From positions 1 to 43,883 of IMG/VR virus record IMGVR_UViG_3300030116_002904: a stretch of 43,883 nucleotides of DNA, one strand, 5' to 3'. The position numbers were made by a program, and so were the translations under genes. Under the pieces are notes generated by a model, which saw only the letters and a program-made list of their open reading frames with translations, ran no database searches and was not told where the DNA came from. Positions 22,852 through 30,204 of the stretch are shown here, piece after piece; position 1 is the stretch's first letter; each line of letters begins with the position of its first letter. This stretch comes from a virus.

Positions 22852-23316
22852 ATGAAAAACCGCAAAGGTAAAAAATACAACCCAGCTAAAACTGCTCGCG
22901 TATTTTCGAGTAAAGGGCTTGATAATCTTGGCGTGTTTTACGATTACCGTTCAGAAGGTAAATACCCGTTTGAGTTGGTTAATCTAAAATCATTTAACCC
23001 GGTAAAGCTTACTGATGTTTTAAGCTACACATTAAAAGAGTCAAAGCACAATTGGACTATTGTTTTAATTATCACTGGCTTAGATAGCGAAGGCGAGCAA
23101 GCATACTGTTATGGTTTTGCTAGTAATGGCACTTACTGCTACCAACGCGACTTAGTTGAAGAATTGCGAATCAAACACCGTGAATTTGCATACAACAACG
23201 ATGAGATAGCAGAAATACAAAATCATTGTTGGTTAGCCATACCAAATATTGAGCGTTGTCCAGAAGTGGACGACCAGACAATATTTAACTTACTTAATAA
23301 ATACGGGGCGTGGTGA
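22852..23316 (+). CDS. Hypothetical protein, 154 aa
   Basis: Starts MKNRKGKKYNPAKTARVFSS, has a beta-rich centre (NWTIVLIITGLDSEGEQAYC) and a C-terminal helical part. Not recognised. Stop overlaps the next ATG (TGATG). Confidence 0.65.
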   Translation: MKNRKGKKYNPAKTARVFSSKGLDNLGVFYDYRSEGKYPFELVNLKSFNPVKLTDVLSYTLKESKHNWTIVLIITGLDSEGEQAYCYGFASNGTYCYQRDLVEELRIKHREFAYNNDEIAEIQNHCWLAIPNIERCPEVDDQTIFNLLNKYGAW

Positions 23317-23513
23317 TGTTTAATTATAACAAAACCTACAGCATTGCAGATATGGACGCGATAGTTTTTGGTAAGGCTAAAGGCTATGGATTTAAAATCA
23401 TTGCTGAATCAATGGGAAGGACTGAACAAGGCGTAAAAGATGCGTTTAAGCGAGCGTTAAGAATACCACTTTGGAAAAATACATTTAATCAATATAGAGG
23501 AATAGAGAAATGA
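23316..23513 (+). CDS. Small HTH-like protein, 65 aa
   Basis: ATG 23316 overlaps the previous TGA with GGGGCG upstream. The stretch KGYGFKIIAESMGRTEQGVK followed by DAFKRAL looks like a helix-turn-helix. A DNA-binding role is inferred only. Confidence 0.6.
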   Translation: MFNYNKTYSIADMDAIVFGKAKGYGFKIIAESMGRTEQGVKDAFKRALRIPLWKNTFNQYRGIEK

Positions 23514-23869
23514 AATTAAACGACTACCAATTAGACGCTATGGAATTTGCAAAGTACAGAAACAACGATTACCCATTTTTAGCGCTATCAGAAGAAGTGG
23601 GCGAAGTATCGGGTAAGTTAGCAAAGTACGTGCGTAAAAATGAATGCTCATTATCAACGGCTATTTATGATGTTAATAATGGCTCTTGTAATAACTCAAA
23701 AGCACTGAGAGCTGATTTAAAGAAAGAGCTTGGTGATGTGTTATGGCAGTTGCAAGCGTGTTGTGCAGAGCTTGGTTTTAGCCTTGAAGAAGTTGCAGAA
23801 TTAAACCTTGATAAGCTTAGCGGCAGAAGTGAGCGCGGCACTATTGTTGGTGAGGGTGATGAAAGATGA
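23510..23869 (+). CDS. MazG-like nucleotide pyrophosphohydrolase
   Basis: 119 residues. Metal-binding SEEVGEV (E28, E29, E32) and KKELGDVLW (E73, D76) are the four-acid signature of all-alpha NTP pyrophosphatases. It may lower alarmone or non-canonical nucleotide levels during infection. Ribosome site AGGAATAGAGAA, the same as upstream of 8471. Confidence 0.85.
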   Translation: MKLNDYQLDAMEFAKYRNNDYPFLALSEEVGEVSGKLAKYVRKNECSLSTAIYDVNNGSCNNSKALRADLKKELGDVLWQLQACCAELGFSLEEVAELNLDKLSGRSERGTIVGEGDER

Positions 23870-24204
23870 CTAAATACGATAAATACCTACGCATGATGAA
23901 TTTAAACAAGAAAAGCCCACTACCAGAAGGTACTTTACGTGCAATGTGGGAAAACTGGCTTTGTAATGATGAAGATGAAAAGCAGCACCCGTATTTTTGC
24001 GGTATTAATCAAGGCTGGCGTGAACGTCAAATTAAAGTTATGCGCGAGCTAGGTATTGATGAGCCAGTAAAATACACGGTAGGCGGTGACAATCGGGTTA
24101 AGCCTATTAAGTTTTCAGATAGTACAAAGCATTTATTTGCAACGTGCCAAAACTTAATAGCTAGTAAAGCGCACTTTAACGAGCATAGCGGGGTAACGGT
24201 ATGA
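23866..24204 (+). CDS. Hypothetical protein, 112 aa
   Basis: ATGA overlap with the MazG-like gene. A GTLRAMWENWLCNDEDEKQH segment and a TCQNLIASKAHFNEHSG end; no recognised family. Last gene before the HNH-AP2 insertion. Confidence 0.65.
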   Translation: MTKYDKYLRMMNLNKKSPLPEGTLRAMWENWLCNDEDEKQHPYFCGINQGWRERQIKVMRELGIDEPVKYTVGGDNRVKPIKFSDSTKHLFATCQNLIASKAHFNEHSGVTV

Positions 24205-24233
24205 TTGCTATAAATCTAGTTGTAATGTATAAT
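24205..24233 (+). promoter_or_regulatory. Promoter TTGCTA-17-TATAAT for the second HNH-AP2-like gene
   Basis: -35 at 24205-24210 in the end of the previous gene, perfect -10 at 24228-24233. As with the other mobile endonucleases, the gene seems to carry its own promoter. Confidence 0.6.
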
Positions 24234-24263
24234 TAACTTACACATTCTAACTTGGTAGTAATT

Positions 24264-24980
24264 ATGTTTTACAAAAAGAAGGCGACAAAAAGGTCAATAT
24301 CTCTTAGGCGAAAAGTGCTTGGTGTTGGGGTTAATGATTCTGAGTTTTGTACATCGGTTTATGTTGATGGCAAGCAGATTGTTAGCCCTGCTTATAGCTG
24401 CTGGATGAAAATGCTAAATAGGTGTTACTCTGAGAAATACAAGGAATTGCATCCATCTTACTGTGGCTGCTTAGTTCACCCAGACTGGCTTAAGTTTTCA
24501 GTATTTGAGCGGTGGTTTGATAATGAGTTTTCTGATGGAATGTGCTTGGATAAAGACCTTTTTGGTGATGGCTCAACATATAGTGAGGATAACTGCGTGT
24601 TTATATCTCAGAGGTTAAATTCAATAATTAGGGATTTTTACAACTCAAGAGACGTTGAATTTGCACACAAACTAAAGTCAAATGGCACATACCAAGCCAA
24701 GTGCCATAATGGGAAGAAGCAGGTTCACCTAGGTACGTTTCACAGGGAAGTTGACGCTATATCGGCTTACGCAAAAGAAAAAGGCAGGCAAGTTGAACTC
24801 GCCTTGGTTGGTGAGCCTAGAGCTAGGGTGGTTGATAGGGTGAGGTTTATGGCTGGTAAGTTTTTGCATAAAATACAATCTAAAAGCCTAATCGAGCAAA
24901 ACGCAGAGTTACACAAAGAGCTTGCAAAGTTAAAAGCTGAGCGTGTTTTTGTGGTAAATAATGAAGAAGGTAAAAAATAA
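24264..24980 (+). CDS. Endonuclease-like protein with AP2 domain
   Basis: 238 residues from ATG 24264 (GGTAG nearby). The N-terminal two thirds (SCWMKMLNRCYSEKYKELHP, VHPDWLKFSVFERWFDNEF, LDKDLFGDGSTYSEDNCVFI) match a group of phage HNH-like homing proteins with an N/H-rich core. The C-terminal SNGTYQAKCHNGKKQVHLGT is AP2-like, then a coiled tail. Probably a mobile endonuclease; catalytic residues not certain. Confidence 0.75.
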   Translation: MFYKKKATKRSISLRRKVLGVGVNDSEFCTSVYVDGKQIVSPAYSCWMKMLNRCYSEKYKELHPSYCGCLVHPDWLKFSVFERWFDNEFSDGMCLDKDLFGDGSTYSEDNCVFISQRLNSIIRDFYNSRDVEFAHKLKSNGTYQAKCHNGKKQVHLGTFHREVDAISAYAKEKGRQVELALVGEPRARVVDRVRFMAGKFLHKIQSKSLIEQNAELHKELAKLKAERVFVVNNEEGKK

Positions 24981-25384
24981 TGAAAAAGATATACGGGAAA
25001 TTAATTAGCGCAGCAATAACATCAACTCTTGCAGCGTCTTGGTATTTTGAGCTTCATAGCTTACAGTCTTTTGTTGCTGTTATTTATTGGATGTTGATTA
25101 CTCTTGTTGTTCTTGCTGGTATTGCTGTGGCTTACTACATTACTGAGTTTGACGAGGGTGAAACGAAAAACAAAGATGCTATAAAGCGCTTTAAGCCGTT
25201 TGGAACAAAGACGTTATTTGACTTTGCCTTTAGCGGTTTTTTATCTTCTGTAAATGTCGGATTGCTTATTTTGATAGATAGTCCTGTAGTTGCGGCTTTG
25301 TATTTGATTTCATCACTATGCAGCTTCAAGATGTCTAGCTCATGCGCAAGTCGATACGAAAAGGCGCTAGATGCCGACAAATAG
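24980..25384 (+). CDS. Membrane protein, 134 aa, about four spans
   Basis: Hydrophobic segments at about 7-25, 33-53, 79-97 and 101-118 with a charged loop between the second and third (EFDEGETKNKDAIKRFKPFG). No family recognised. It lies at the end of the early operon; could modify the host membrane or serve superinfection exclusion, only a guess. Confidence 0.65.
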   Translation: MKKIYGKLISAAITSTLAASWYFELHSLQSFVAVIYWMLITLVVLAGIAVAYYITEFDEGETKNKDAIKRFKPFGTKTLFDFAFSGFLSSVNVGLLILIDSPVVAALYLISSLCSFKMSSSCASRYEKALDADK

Positions 25385-25401
25385 CCCACCTTAACAATCA
25401 A

Positions 25402-25440
25402 TGATACAATAAAGCCATACTATTAACGTGTGGCTTTTTT
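25402..25440 (+). promoter_or_regulatory. Extended -10 promoter merged with a terminator hairpin at the portal start
   Basis: TG (25402-25403), TACAAT (25405-25410), then AAAGCCATAC-TATTAAC-GTGTGGCTTT (25411-25437, one mismatch) and T-run to 25440, with ATG at 25441. For early RNA this is an intrinsic terminator; RNA started at about 25417 lacks most of the 5' arm. Same layout as at 6519-6552. Confidence 0.65.
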
Positions 25441-26817
25441 ATGCTTAAAAATAAATTAAATTCTACATTTGCGGCAAATATGGCACAGCCAACAAGCCGC
25501 ACAAGAAACCTATCACAATTGTTTTCATCACCTGTTAATTTTGGTGATACAAACAGAGATGATTCAAAGTCGTATGGATACCCTGACGCTTTAACGTTTG
25601 ACATTATGTATAACGCATATAATCGAGGTGGATTCTTTAAGGCTATTGTTGATATTGTACCGGAGCGATGTTTTTCAGAGCAGCCAACTGTTATTGATGG
25701 TGCCGATGAAGATACAGAGCAAGACACGGCGTTTGAAATTGCATTTAAAGAGTTTGCACGTAAACATGATTTTTGGCGTGTAATGCGTGAAGCGTTTAAG
25801 CAATCAAGACTTGGTAGCTATTCGACTATTGTGCCTATCTTTACTGAAACAAGCTCCGATGCAAAGTTAATGGATGAGATAACAAGCGCGCGCAGCGTAT
25901 TAGCAATTAATCCGTTTTACCAAGCGCAATGTGAAGGCGCGACTGAATACGTTAGCGATTACTTTGACAAAGATTGGAATAAGCCTAAATGGTACGAGCT
26001 AAACCCTGCCGCACTTGCTGATAAGCAAATGACCAACGCAGAACAAAAGAATTTGCACCGCAGTCGTGTATTTGTTGTTACCAATGCAGTTGGCGCACAA
26101 ATAGAAGGTACACCCGCTTTAGAGGCTCCATTTAACGCCCTGTTTGATTGTAACAAGATACGCGGCGCATCCGCTGAAGGTTATCGCAAAAACGCCAAGC
26201 AACGTACTGTGATGAGTGCAAACGACCCTAAAGCCGCTCAAGCTATGGCAGCCAAGAAAGAAGAAATCGACCAAGCTATCGATGACTTTGAGAATGGCAT
26301 AAACAACTATTTAAAACTTGCTGGTTCAAGTGTTAGCTCGCTTCAATCAAATCTAGCTGACCCAACTGGCGCGTTTACCATTGCAATGCAAGAGGCGTGT
26401 GCAGCACAGCGCATACCAGTTACTGAATTAATCGGATTTATGACGGGTGAGCGCTCAAGCACTGAAAACTCAAGCGCATTTAGTAAGCGTTTACGAAGTG
26501 AGCAAAATAACGAATACGGACCAACTATCATTAAGTTTTTACAATGGCTTGTTGACTTAGGTGTACTGCCTGAGCCTAAAGATGAAATCAAAATTAAATG
26601 GCCTGATATTTCTGAGCCTACCAAAGCTGAAAAGCTGGCAAATGCCAAGTCCATGATTGAGCAAAATAAGATTGCGTATGAAGCGCAAGAGGAAGAGCCG
26701 TGGACAATGGAGGAAATACGCGAAGCAGCAGGCGCAGATAAAGAAAAGCCGAAAAGCGAATATGAAACGTTAGGCCCTAAAGATGAGTTAACGCTTGATG
26801 AAAATACGCCAGATTAA
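25441..26817 (+). CDS. Portal protein (DUF1073 family)
   Basis: 458 residues. DUF1073 signature: YNAYNRGGFFKAIVDIVPER (about 58-77), FREAFKQSRLGSYSTI-type region, RSVLAINPFYQAQ, and the late helix region QEACAAQRIPVTELIGFMTG followed by ERSSTENSSAFSKRL. The portal forms the dodecameric DNA gate at one capsid vertex. The ATG sits at the end of a T-run; a second ATG at residue 14 is an alternative start. It is on the opposite strand from, and 15 kb away from, the terminase. Confidence 0.9.
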   Translation: MLKNKLNSTFAANMAQPTSRTRNLSQLFSSPVNFGDTNRDDSKSYGYPDALTFDIMYNAYNRGGFFKAIVDIVPERCFSEQPTVIDGADEDTEQDTAFEIAFKEFARKHDFWRVMREAFKQSRLGSYSTIVPIFTETSSDAKLMDEITSARSVLAINPFYQAQCEGATEYVSDYFDKDWNKPKWYELNPAALADKQMTNAEQKNLHRSRVFVVTNAVGAQIEGTPALEAPFNALFDCNKIRGASAEGYRKNAKQRTVMSANDPKAAQAMAAKKEEIDQAIDDFENGINNYLKLAGSSVSSLQSNLADPTGAFTIAMQEACAAQRIPVTELIGFMTGERSSTENSSAFSKRLRSEQNNEYGPTIIKFLQWLVDLGVLPEPKDEIKIKWPDISEPTKAEKLANAKSMIEQNKIAYEAQEEEPWTMEEIREAAGADKEKPKSEYETLGPKDELTLDENTPD

Positions 26818-27853
26818 AAACGGGCCAGTCATGCCAAAAGATGCAGCCGACCCAGCGCATCAAAAGAAAAACTTATCACGTGAGCAGCGTGAGTTAAAAG
26901 TTAGGTTTGAGCGCATCTTAACGGGTGTGCGTAAACTTGTGGCTGACCAGGCTAATTATCGCACCGTATCCGCAGTTAATAAGGAATGGCAGCCGCTTGT
27001 ATACTTCACAAATGCAAATGGCGAGTTAGATACACACCGCTCGTCAATTGCAGTTAATAAAACGACTTACTACGAATATCAAATAGACGTAGCGCGTTAT
27101 GAGTCGATTAACGAATTTATTGAGCGCCTTTTGTATGATGAGATATTAGGATCATACACAGGTAAAAAGCCGCCTAACTGGTTTTTCCAATCTTACTTAT
27201 CAAGCGCGTTTAACGATGGTATTAACGATACTATTCAAGATATTAAAAACCAGTCAACGCCTAGCCTTGTTGGTGATATTGTATCGCGTCAAATTCAATC
27301 GTTAAGTGGTGACGAGTTTAATCCGCAAGCAACACAATCATTAGCGTTAGTTTATGGTCGCGTATTTAATGAAATGAAAGGTTTAACTGACTCGATGAAA
27401 GTCGACCTATCAGAAACATTAACGCGCGGCATGGCTGACGGCTTGGGTATTCGTGCAATATCAGCGGACGTGCAAAAGCGTGTAGGCGTAGGTTTTAGTC
27501 GAGCGCAACGAATCGCACGTACTGAAATTTTAGGCGCTTACAGAACCGCACAGCGAGCAAAAACGAAAGAGATTAACGAAACGGTATTCGACGACTCGCC
27601 GTATGAGTTTAAGCAGTTATGGTTTAGCGCCTTGGCTGAAAGCAGCCGCCCTAATCATGTGAGTAGGCATGGAAGTATTTATACTCAGCAAGAGGTGGAA
27701 AAGTTTTACTCTATCGGAGCATCATCCATAAATTGTTTATGTAGCCAATCTCCAATATTGGTAGATAGCAAAACTGGAGAGCCATTGATTGACGACACTG
27801 TAAAAAGAATGAAAGAACAAAAGGAAAAGTATCAAGCTACACATACCAATTAA
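26798..27853 (+). CDS. MuF-like minor head protein
   Basis: 351 residues from ATG 26798 (20-nt overlap with portal). C-terminal MuF/SPP1 gp7 domain: FSRAQRIARTEILGAYRTAQ (about 238-257), SSRPNHVSRHG (about 287-297) and ASSINCLCSQSP (about 309-320). It binds the portal and may be ejected with DNA. Complete despite the endonuclease gene inserted after it. Confidence 0.88.
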   Translation: MKIRQIKNGPVMPKDAADPAHQKKNLSREQRELKVRFERILTGVRKLVADQANYRTVSAVNKEWQPLVYFTNANGELDTHRSSIAVNKTTYYEYQIDVARYESINEFIERLLYDEILGSYTGKKPPNWFFQSYLSSAFNDGINDTIQDIKNQSTPSLVGDIVSRQIQSLSGDEFNPQATQSLALVYGRVFNEMKGLTDSMKVDLSETLTRGMADGLGIRAISADVQKRVGVGFSRAQRIARTEILGAYRTAQRAKTKEINETVFDDSPYEFKQLWFSALAESSRPNHVSRHGSIYTQQEVEKFYSIGASSINCLCSQSPILVDSKTGEPLIDDTVKRMKEQKEKYQATHTN

Positions 27854-27856
27854 AAC

Positions 27857-27865
27857 TGTTATAAT
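27857..27865 (+). promoter_or_regulatory. Extended -10 promoter (TGTTATAAT) before the zinc-ribbon HNH gene
   Basis: TG at 27857-27858 and TATAAT at 27860-27865, starting four bases after the MuF stop. No clear -35. Confidence 0.45.
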
Positions 27866-27897
27866 TAATTTGCGGATAGGGTAGCTCCTGAAAAGAC

Positions 27898-27954
27898 ATA
27901 CCACAGCTCTATGTCCTTCCGTAAACACTTAAGAGCTGGTAAATACTGTGGTGT
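27898..27954 (+). promoter_or_regulatory. Alternative hairpins in the leader of the zinc-ribbon HNH gene
   Basis: ACCACAG (27900-27906) pairs with CTGTGGT (27946-27952), which ends 6 nt before ATG 27959. CAGCTCT (27904-27910) pairs with AGAGCTG (27932-27938). The two stems share three bases, so they compete. Confidence 0.4.
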
Positions 27955-27958
27955 TATT

Positions 27959-28714
27959 ATGAATTCGCATATCCTAATAGGCGACTTAGCCGACTCTAGG
28001 GAAGAAGCTATACGTCTTTCCGTAAAAAGATACATATCAAATTCAAATTGCTCTAAATGCGGCTTTAATATAAGGCTTGTTAGCACTTGGCAATGTACGC
28101 GATGCCTAAAAAGAAGAGGGTCTATGTTAAGAGGCGCTCCCATTACTGGCACTAGGAAGGCAGCTCAATTTAAGCGAATAATGGCTAGAAATATTGGGCG
28201 TACAAAATACAAAAGCACCCCATGCGGCAAATGCAATAATTATGATAGGCTTGTTAGTACAAATCAATGCGTTAATTGCCTAAAGGAAAGGGATAGGGAA
28301 GGTGAGAAAATCCAGCCTTACTCGAAGTTTAAGGATAAGACAAACTCTAGGAGAAGAACTAGAGCTGGAAGGGTTAGGAATAGAAGGTACTGCAGGAAGT
28401 TGAGGGAAAGGAGGGAGCACAAGATAACTTCATTTATGCGGGCGTCTATAAGAAGGCTTTTATCATTGCAGCCATACAGGAAATTCAGCGTAAAAAAGAT
28501 GAGTTACAATAGAGATGAGCTTATATCTCACCTTGAGAGTTTATTCACAGAAGGTATGACTTGGGATAATTATGGCGATTGGCATATAGATCATATAAAA
28601 CCTATCTCTGCATTTATAAGTGAAGGCAATCTTGATCCAAACCAAGTTAACGCGCTATCCAATCTACAGCCGTTGTGGGCTTATGATAATCTTTCAAAAG
28701 GTAGTAAATATTGA
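27959..28714 (+). CDS. HNH homing endonuclease with two zinc ribbons
   Basis: 251 residues from ATG 27959 (an ATG at 27911 has no ribosome site). Two repeated CxxC...CxxC modules: CSKCGFNIRLVST..CTRC and CGKCNNYDRLVST..CVNC, then a highly basic linker (SRRRTRAGRVRNRRYCRKL) and a C-terminal HNH core: HIDHIKPISAF, with Asn in ALSNLQPLWAYDN. Common as free-standing mobile genes in phages. It follows the MuF gene. Confidence 0.85.
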   Translation: MNSHILIGDLADSREEAIRLSVKRYISNSNCSKCGFNIRLVSTWQCTRCLKRRGSMLRGAPITGTRKAAQFKRIMARNIGRTKYKSTPCGKCNNYDRLVSTNQCVNCLKERDREGEKIQPYSKFKDKTNSRRRTRAGRVRNRRYCRKLRERREHKITSFMRASIRRLLSLQPYRKFSVKKMSYNRDELISHLESLFTEGMTWDNYGDWHIDHIKPISAFISEGNLDPNQVNALSNLQPLWAYDNLSKGSKY

Positions 28715-28724
28715 CACACACTAA

Positions 28725-28745
28725 AAAGCCCCGCTATGGGGCTTT
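28725..28745. terminator. Bidirectional terminator, AAAGCCCC-GCTAT-GGGGCTTT
   Basis: Perfect 8-bp stem between the converging HNH gene and the small minus pair. The TAG of the 41-aa minus gene lies in the loop. Confidence 0.85.
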
Positions 28746-28859
28746 GTTTTTATATATTCCAATAGTTAGTATTGTTACAGACAGTAAGGCGGGAGCAATA
28801 ACCAACACTGTAAATGAGAATATTAAACCTGCATTTAGGCACTCTTCATTTTCAAACAT
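28734..28859 (-). CDS. Small single-span membrane protein, 41 aa
   Basis: ATG 28859-28857 lies within the end of the upstream gene and follows GAGG. Acidic start MFENEECLNA, one span (about 11-35: LIFSFTVLVIAPALLSVTIL) and a short basic tail. Unknown; perhaps membrane-related to the nearby lysis cassette. Confidence 0.6.
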   Translation of the reverse strand: MFENEECLNAGLIFSFTVLVIAPALLSVTILTIGIYKNKAP

Positions 28860-28975
28860 ATTTTTATAGCCTCATTTATTGATTTTTCATAGCCATTCTT
28901 GGATAAATTATGGCCTCCGTCAGAGTGTATTATAGCTAACAGCTCCTTGATTAGCTTTTCTTCATCTCTGCTCAT
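28835..28975 (-). CDS. Small hypothetical, 46 aa
   Basis: ATG 28975 follows AGAGGGG. Charged, helical: SRDEEKLIKELLAIIHSDGG and SINEAIKICLKMKSA. First of a two-gene minus unit with its own promoter and terminator. Confidence 0.6.
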   Translation of the reverse strand: MSRDEEKLIKELLAIIHSDGGHNLSKNGYEKSINEAIKICLKMKSA

Positions 28976-29000
28976 AAATAACCCCTCTTAAAATTAATTA

Positions 29001-29052
29001 TTGAATTGTCACTATAACGTGCTAGTATGATAAAAACAACATAATTAATTAT
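29001..29052 (+). promoter_or_regulatory. Promoter TTGAAT-16-TAGTAT and palindrome before the lysis-side genes
   Basis: -35 at 29001-29006, -10 TAGTAT at 29023-29028; ATAATTAATTAT, a perfect 12-bp palindrome, at 29041-29052 in the leader, 6 nt before ATG 29059. Confidence 0.5.
29011..29039 (-). promoter_or_regulatory. Promoter TTGTTT-17-TATAGT for the minus pair
   Basis: -35 at 29039-29034, -10 at 29016-29011 on the minus strand, interleaved with the divergent plus promoter. Confidence 0.5.
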
Positions 29053-29058
29053 AACCTT

Positions 29059-29247
29059 ATGACAGACGACTTACTTCAACAAGCACGACTAGCCGAATAT
29101 GAAGGAAACGCAAAAAAGGCGCGTAAGTTTTATCTTATGCTTGCACGTAAATGCGAGCGGGTAAATGATATAGTTAATGCCCATAGCTACGAGATAAAAG
29201 CCGAAGTTTACAACGATGACAAACCAATGAGGTTTATAAATGAATAA
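29059..29247 (+). CDS. Hypothetical protein, 62 aa
   Basis: Helical and TPR-like in pattern (LLQQARLAEYEGNAKKARKF, YLMLARKCERVNDIVNAHSY). No strong ribosome site; leader is short. Unknown role. Confidence 0.6.
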   Translation: MTDDLLQQARLAEYEGNAKKARKFYLMLARKCERVNDIVNAHSYEIKAEVYNDDKPMRFINE

Positions 29248-29392
29248 CTACAAAGTCACACTAAAAAACGCAGATGGTGAAAAGTGTTATATCACTATTT
29301 ACGATTGCGACTCCATGCAAAGCGCTAAAGAAGAAGCGGAAATTGAGCGCGGCAAGGGTTGGATGGCAACGGATTGTAAGGAGGTTAAATGA
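29240..29392 (+). CDS. Small hypothetical, 50 aa
   Basis: ATG 29240 overlaps the previous stop by 8 nt; GAGG upstream. Beta-strand start (NNYKVTLKNADGEKCYITIY) then a helix; resembles short phage single-domain proteins. Stop overlaps next ATG (ATGA). Confidence 0.6.
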   Translation: MNNYKVTLKNADGEKCYITIYDCDSMQSAKEEAEIERGKGWMATDCKEVK

Positions 29393-29556
29393 AGAATCTA
29401 AGCGGTAATTGGATTGATTTTTTAAATTTCTATGAATACTACATAGATGCACCGGCAGACTCTAGTATTCAGCTAAGTCGCGAAGATATGAGAATGGCTT
29501 ATCAATCTGGTTACGAAAAAGCCCATAAAGAAATTAAAGAAAAGGAGTTGATATAA
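29389..29556 (+). CDS. Small hypothetical, 55 aa
   Basis: ATG 29389 follows AAGGAGG. Middle DFLNFYEYYIDAPADSS and a helical end (AYQSGYEKAHKEIKEKELI). Stop overlaps the DUF5675 start (TAATG). Confidence 0.65.
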   Translation: MKNLSGNWIDFLNFYEYYIDAPADSSIQLSREDMRMAYQSGYEKAHKEIKEKELI

Positions 29557-29945
29557 TGAAGTTATTAACAATTAAGCGTATTCAGCAAGATGATTGCACT
29601 ATTGGTATTATTAATTTTGGAAATAACAGAGCTTACACTCTTGAATTACCGTGGAAAAATAATGCAAAAAATATAAGTCGAATCCCTAGTGGTAGGTACA
29701 TTTGCTCAGTTGGTTACAGTGAAAAGAATGGTGATATGATTTCTGTGCATAATGTTCCGCAGCGTACCTTTATACAAATCCACAAGGGTAATTTCACGAG
29801 AGATATTGAGGGCTGCATACTTGTTGGCGATTCGATAAAAGATATTGATTCAGATGGCTTGCCAGATGTAACTAACAGTAAAAATACGCTAGATAAGATA
29901 ATCAGCTATGTTGGTGAATCTTCTTTTATATTGGATATACTATGA
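29556..29945 (+). CDS. DUF5675 family protein, putative lysis-associated
   Basis: 129 residues: LTIKRIQQDDCTIGIINFGN, TLELPWKNN, SRIPSGRYICSVGYS, FIQIHKGNF, GCILVGDSI. These are the family's conserved blocks (ELPW, IP.G.Y, I..GN, GCI..G). Phage members sit in lysis or morphogenesis cassettes and have been proposed to act on the cell wall. No other endolysin is visible, so this is the best candidate; activity unproven. Confidence 0.8.
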   Translation: MKLLTIKRIQQDDCTIGIINFGNNRAYTLELPWKNNAKNISRIPSGRYICSVGYSEKNGDMISVHNVPQRTFIQIHKGNFTRDIEGCILVGDSIKDIDSDGLPDVTNSKNTLDKIISYVGESSFILDIL

Positions 29946-30124
29946 CCGCCCACATCGACACAGAAAACCTTGAAACAGAAGCGCAAGAATGTGACCCGCA
30001 CGACGTACACGCATTGCAAAAGACACTGCAAAGAGTTAACGACTCAAAGCGCGGGTATATGTTTTGGTTAGCTGTATCAGTATTTTTTAACTTAATATTT
30101 ATTATTGGGAGGGCTACACAATGA
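29942..30124 (+). CDS. Small membrane protein in the lysis cassette, 60 aa
   Basis: ATGA overlap with DUF5675. An acidic N-terminus, short helix (HALQKTLQRVNDSKRGY) then one span (about 40-56: MFWLAVSVFFNLIFIIG). Orientation N-in likely. Could be a spanin-like or holin-partner protein; not recognised. Confidence 0.65.
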   Translation: MTAHIDTENLETEAQECDPHDVHALQKTLQRVNDSKRGYMFWLAVSVFFNLIFIIGRATQ

Positions 30125-30204
30125 AAGTAACACGATGGACTAAAGGCGCGTTTATATTAAGTGCCGGGCTTTGGGCTTTATTCTTTTATGTGGTGTTGTT
30201 ATGA
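30121..30204 (+). CDS. 27-residue membrane peptide in the lysis cassette
   Basis: ATG 30121 overlaps the previous TGA and its own TGA overlaps the holin ATG (ATGA at both ends). Basic start MKVTRWTKG and one span (FILSAGLWALFFYVVLL). The double overlap suggests it is translated; function unknown. Confidence 0.55.
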   Translation: MKVTRWTKGAFILSAGLWALFFYVVLL

